Under the pieces are notes generated by a model, which was given only the letters and a program-made list of their open reading frames with translations, was not told the origin of the DNA and ran no database searches. Below, piece by piece: positions 49,689-52,760 of a stretch of 52,760 bases of DNA. Where the stretch lies: the NCBI GenBank assembly GCA_964370625.1, contig CAYJKB010000011.1, positions 1-52,760 of the forward strand. Direction: 5' to 3'. Each line of letters opens with the position of its first letter. Within the stretch, counting starts at the first letter, position 1. A program made the translations under genes and the position numbers. This stretch comes from CAYJKB01 sp964370625 (lineage in GTDB: Bacteria; Bacillota; Clostridia; Oscillospirales; Butyricicoccaceae).

Positions 49689-51356
49689 TTAGAATAGACC
49701 TGTAATACTGCCACTTGCATCAACATCAATATTTTCAGAAGCTGGAACTTTTGGAAGTCCTGGCATTGTCATAATATCACCTGTTTCACAAACGACAAAT
49801 CCTGCACCAGCAGCTAAACGAACAGATTTAACTGTGATATTAAAACCTGTAGGTCTGCCTAATAGTGATGGATTATCAGATAAAGAATATTGTGTTTTAG
49901 CTATACAAATAGGAAGATTACCAAATCCCATTTCTGTAATTTTAGCAAGCTCTTTTTTAGCTGGAATAGAATATTTAACACCTTTTGCACCATAAATTTC
50001 TTTTGCAATAGTTTCAATTTTTGCAGTAAGTGATAAATCATCTTTATATAAAGGAGCAAAGTTTGATGGCTTTCCAGTGCTTTCGATAACAGCATGTGCA
50101 AGGTCGATACCACCATCTCCTCCATCAGAGAATACACGAGAAACAGCGTATTTTGCACCTAATCCCTCACATAGAGAGCGAACATATTCAGTTTCAGCAT
50201 CAGTATCAGAAGCAAAGCTATTAATTGCAACAACAACAGGAACACCAAATTTTGAAATGTTTTCAATATGGGCTTTTAAGTTTTCAGAACCTAGTTTAAG
50301 TGCTTCAACGTTTTCTGTTCCAAGTTCTGCTTTAGGAACACCGCCATTATATTTTAAAGCTCTAATAGTAGCTACAATAACAACACAAGAAGGTTTTAAA
50401 TCAGCTTTTCTACATTTGATATCAAAGAATTTTTCAGCACCAAGGTCAGCACCGAAACCTGCTTCAGTGATAACATAATCACCAGTTTTAAGAGCGAGGC
50501 GAGTTGCTGTTATAGAGTTGCAACCATGAGCGATATTAGCAAAAGGACCACCATGCATAAAGCAAGGAGTGCCTTCTAGCGTTTGAACAAGATTAGGTTT
50601 AATTGCATCTTTAAGAAGTGCTGTCATAGCACCTTCGGCTTTGATATCACGAGCAAAAACTGGCTTACCTTCAAAAGTATATGCAATAAGGATATTGCCT
50701 AAACGTTCTTTAAGGTCTGCAAGGTCAGTTGCAAGACATAAAATCGCCATAACTTCACTAGCAACAGAAATCATAAATCCATCTTGACGTGGCATACCAT
50801 GAGCTGTTCCACCTAGTGAAATCACAATGTGACGAAGTGCTCTGTCATTCATATCCATAACACGTTTAAATAAAATTGTACGGACATCTATATGAAGTTT
50901 ATTACCTTGATGAACATGATTATCAATTAATGCACATAGAAGATTATTTGCAGTAGTAACAGCATGAATATCACCAGTGAAATGAAGATTAATATCTTCC
51001 ATTGGAACAACTTGGGCATAACCACCACCAGCAGCACCACCTTTAACACCAAAAACAGGGCCAAGTGATGGCTCACGCAGTGCAATTACAGTTTTATGTC
51101 CTAGTTTTGACATAGCTTGACCTAAACCTACTGTTGTAGTAGTTTTGCCTTCACCAGCTGGCGTAGGGTTAATTGCAGTTACTAAAATTAATTTTCCATC
51201 TTTTTTGTCTTTAACTGAATTTAAAAACTCTGTGGAAATTTTAGCCTTATATTTTCCATAATTCTCAACATGGATTTCATCTATATCTAATTTTTTTGCA
51301 ATTTCTGATATAGGTTGCATTTTACATGCTTGAGCAATTTGAATATCTGATAACAT
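49689..51356 (-). CDS. fhs: formate-tetrahydrofolate ligase
   Basis: Activates formate to 10-formyl-THF with ATP, in one-carbon metabolism and in the Wood-Ljungdahl methyl branch. 555 residues, the full length. P-loop TPAGEGKT (65-72), REPSLGPVFG, and the closing MTMPGLPK are all present. AGGAGGA precedes the ATG. It leads a five-gene minus-strand operon with tsaE, tsaB, upp and manA. Acetogenesis is not implied by this gene alone, since many fermenters carry it. Confidence 0.97.
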   Translation of the reverse strand: MLSDIQIAQACKMQPISEIAKKLDIDEIHVENYGKYKAKISTEFLNSVKDKKDGKLILVTAINPTPAGEGKTTTTVGLGQAMSKLGHKTVIALREPSLGPVFGVKGGAAGGGYAQVVPMEDINLHFTGDIHAVTTANNLLCALIDNHVHQGNKLHIDVRTILFKRVMDMNDRALRHIVISLGGTAHGMPRQDGFMISVASEVMAILCLATDLADLKERLGNILIAYTFEGKPVFARDIKAEGAMTALLKDAIKPNLVQTLEGTPCFMHGGPFANIAHGCNSITATRLALKTGDYVITEAGFGADLGAEKFFDIKCRKADLKPSCVVIVATIRALKYNGGVPKAELGTENVEALKLGSENLKAHIENISKFGVPVVVAINSFASDTDAETEYVRSLCEGLGAKYAVSRVFSDGGDGGIDLAHAVIESTGKPSNFAPLYKDDLSLTAKIETIAKEIYGAKGVKYSIPAKKELAKITEMGFGNLPICIAKTQYSLSDNPSLLGRPTGFNITVKSVRLAAGAGFVVCETGDIMTMPGLPKVPASENIDVDASGSITGLF

Positions 51357-51410
51357 AAATAATCCTCCTAGAATGTGTGTAATTAAGCTATAAGTTTTAT
51401 AATAAAATAT

Positions 51411-51439
51411 ATTGTAACATAAAATTAATAATTTTTAAA
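51411..51439 (-). promoter_or_regulatory. putative fhs operon promoter
   Basis: Minus strand: TTTAAA (51434-51439), 17-nt spacer ending TGT, TACAAT (51411-51416). Extended -10, weak -35. Start near 51404. Confidence 0.55.
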
Positions 51440-51456
51440 GTGTTTGGTAACACTTT
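51437..51456. repeat. inverted repeat at the fhs -35
   Basis: AAAGTGTT (51437-51444), TGGT, AACACTTT (51449-51456), perfect 8-bp arms. Overlaps the -35 of the fhs promoter by three bases. Candidate operator. Confidence 0.5.
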
Positions 51457-51461
51457 TAGTA

Positions 51462-51490
51462 TTTACTTAAATAAATTTAAGTGGTAATAT
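51462..51490 (+). promoter_or_regulatory. putative rodA promoter
   Basis: TTTACT (51462-51467), 17-nt spacer, TAATAT (51485-51490). Start near 51497, 58 nt before the ATG. Confidence 0.55.
51465..51482. repeat. perfect palindrome in the rodA promoter
   Basis: ACTTAAAT (51465-51472), AA, ATTTAAGT (51475-51482). It covers the 3-prime half of the -35 and most of the spacer of the rodA promoter. Chance palindromes of such AT-rich sequence are possible, but the position is that of a repressor site. Confidence 0.5.
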
Positions 51491-51554
51491 AGTGTATGGT
51501 ATTTGTTTAATACTACTAGATACATAGAGGATGTAAAAAATTGGGAGAAACTTA

Positions 51555-52676
51555 ATGGTAAATATAAAACAAAATATTATAAATTACTTTAAAAATGTCG
51601 ATTTAATCTTATTACTTGTGCCTATTATTTCATCGATATATGGGTTGGTGTTAATTTTCAGTGCGACACATGACATGGGGTCATCAGGTTTTATTACAGT
51701 TCAAAGTTTAGCAATTGCTTTAGGATTAACAGCTTTTGTCCTGTGTTCCTTAATTAATTTTGAAGAAATATCTGTAATATGGAAAATTGTGCTATTGCTA
51801 AATGTACTATTCATAGCATCATTAATAGTGCTAGGAGAAAGTGGAAATACAGGAAATAACAGTTGGATTAGGTTTGCTGGAATTGGTATACAGCCGGCTG
51901 AAATTGGCAAAATCTTTTTTATATTTACCTTTGCAAAGCATGTATCACTTGTAAGGCACAAAATAAATCAGCCACTCACATTAATTGAACTTTCAATGCA
52001 TTTATTAGTGTTGGCAGCTGTAATAGTATTTATTTCAGATGATGCTGGAATGGCGATTTCATATGGTGTAATCTTTGTTATTATGTTATTTGCAGCAGGA
52101 CTTAGCATGAAATGGTTTTTAGGTGGATTAGTTCTTGCAATATCATCGATACCGTTTATTTGGAATTTTGTGCTTGGGGATTATCAAAAATTTAGAATTT
52201 TAGTAATTTTTGACCCATCACTTGCTCCAGATACAGCATATCATGCAAATCAAAGCAAGATTGCACTTGGTGCAGGTGGTTTTACAGGTATGGGATATAT
52301 GCAAGGAAACCAAACACAATATGGGCTTCTGCCAGAAAAACATACTGACTTCATTTTTTCAGTAGCAGGAGAGGAATTTGGATTTATTGGTTGTATGTTA
52401 ATTGTACTTTTATTAACAACTATAATTCTTAGATTATTTTATATTTCATTTAAATGTGAATCTACATTTTCTTCATTAATTTGTGCTGGAATTGCCGGAA
52501 TGTTAATTTTCCAAACATTTCAAAATATCTTTATGTGCTTAGGATTAACTCCTGTAATTGGATTAACATTGCCGTTTTTTAGTTATGGAGGAACATCGAT
52601 AGTAACAACATTTCTTGCAATTGGAGTGGCTGAGAGTGTAAGGTTAAGAGAAAAACCGAAAAGACTTAAAAAATAG
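51555..52676 (+). CDS. rodA: SEDS-family glycosyltransferase, RodA/FtsW
   Basis: Integral membrane peptidoglycan polymerase. 373 residues with about ten hydrophobic segments; the family signature LPEKHTDFIFSVAGEE lies near 258-273, with the catalytic aspartate D265. The closing LPFFSYGGTSIVTTF is also a SEDS signature. The short cytosolic ends and the lack of an FtsW-like N-terminal extension favour RodA, but FtsW cannot be excluded without a tree. ATG with GGGAGAA. Divergent from the fhs operon; ends at a palindromic hairpin. Confidence 0.9.
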   Translation: MVNIKQNIINYFKNVDLILLLVPIISSIYGLVLIFSATHDMGSSGFITVQSLAIALGLTAFVLCSLINFEEISVIWKIVLLLNVLFIASLIVLGESGNTGNNSWIRFAGIGIQPAEIGKIFFIFTFAKHVSLVRHKINQPLTLIELSMHLLVLAAVIVFISDDAGMAISYGVIFVIMLFAAGLSMKWFLGGLVLAISSIPFIWNFVLGDYQKFRILVIFDPSLAPDTAYHANQSKIALGAGGFTGMGYMQGNQTQYGLLPEKHTDFIFSVAGEEFGFIGCMLIVLLLTTIILRLFYISFKCESTFSSLICAGIAGMLIFQTFQNIFMCLGLTPVIGLTLPFFSYGGTSIVTTFLAIGVAESVRLREKPKRLKK

Positions 52677-52689
52677 TAGAACACAAATT

Positions 52690-52725
52690 AAAATGCTGTG
52701 GTGAAAATTTTCACCACAGCATTTT
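52690..52725. terminator. convergent palindromic terminator after rodA
   Basis: A perfect 36-bp palindrome: 18-base arms beginning AAAATGCTGTGGTG (52690-52707) with its mirror (52708-52725). A-rich on the left and T-rich on the right, so it can terminate in both directions. It separates rodA from the partial gene at the right edge. Confidence 0.85.
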
Positions 52726-52733
52726 GTTAATGT

Positions 52734-52760
52734 TTAACGTTTATCATCCTCTGTGTCATC
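52734..52760 (-). CDS. C-terminal end of a gene running off the window
   Basis: On the minus strand the last 27 bases read Asp-Asp-Thr-Glu-Asp-Asp-Lys-Arg-stop, an acidic tail. The stop lies eight bases from the convergent hairpin, as expected of a gene end. Too short for any family call; its start is beyond the window. Confidence 0.4.
   Translation of the reverse strand, partial: DDTEDDKR

Noticed and set aside
52677..52760. Origin or attachment-site signature in the right-edge palindrome
   Set aside because: A single perfect hairpin between convergent genes with A/T flanks is explained by termination.

Overview
This is an AT-rich, densely packed chromosomal segment of a low-GC Firmicute, most like an anaerobic Clostridia of the Oscillospirales/Ruminococcaceae type. 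That placement is an inference. It rests on the gene order hprK-PHP-murB-rapZ-yvcK-whiA-dnaE-pfkA, a cluster resembling Bacillus yaaO-yaaQ-holB-yaaT, RNase J, WhiA, formate-tetrahydrofolate ligase, an OGG1-type glycosylase, and Shine-Dalgarno plus sigma-A signals throughout. A block of exactly 100 N at 18131-18230 shows that the sequence is a draft scaffold. No tRNA, rRNA, CRISPR array, transposase or integrase was seen.

Left part (1-18130). A c-di-GMP pair comes first: a PAS-PAS-PAS-GGDEF-GAF cyclase and a FIST-(degenerate GGDEF)-EAL hydrolase. A small membrane protein and a DUF2508 protein follow. Next is a parE-parC-like operon whose A subunit departs from the usual quinolone-pocket sequence, then a large single-chain pyruvate carboxylase on the other strand. 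A YtrA-type GntR regulator with an ABC ATPase and permease follows; its near-consensus promoter abuts a palindrome that is probably the autoregulatory operator. A YtcJ-like amidohydrolase ends this part at the gap.

Middle (18231-32330). luxS and rnj lie on the minus strand, then cysK coupled to a B12-binding radical SAM protein, then an SDR. A short orphan phage tail-fibre module (24472-25996) follows; a dyad sits over its promoter and a terminator-like hairpin lies in its leader. Next come ricT-holB-darA-speA-like, rpmB, and the divergent hprK operon (HPr kinase, PHP phosphoesterase, an unknown protein).

Right part (32331-52760). A ten-gene plus-strand run covers cell wall (murB), regulation (rapZ, yvcK, whiA), replication (dnaE), glycolysis (pfkA), an SDR, DNA repair (ogg) and two small membrane proteins. 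It is followed by a structured convergent spacer, a trmB/RDD/zinc-ribbon operon, a YitT transporter-like protein and a SLOG protein. The minus-strand operon fhs-tsaE-tsaB-upp-manA then faces a divergent rodA, with inverted repeats in the shared promoter region.

Two themes cut across the window. Every convergent gene junction (seven of seven) carries a strong hairpin, and several of these share a TGTGAC core. Short perfect inverted repeats overlap several recognisable promoters and are testable operator candidates. No wholly new multi-gene system is evident. The least explained parts are the orphan tail-fibre module, the folded convergent spacer at 43343-43442, and the long spacer between rnj and cysK.
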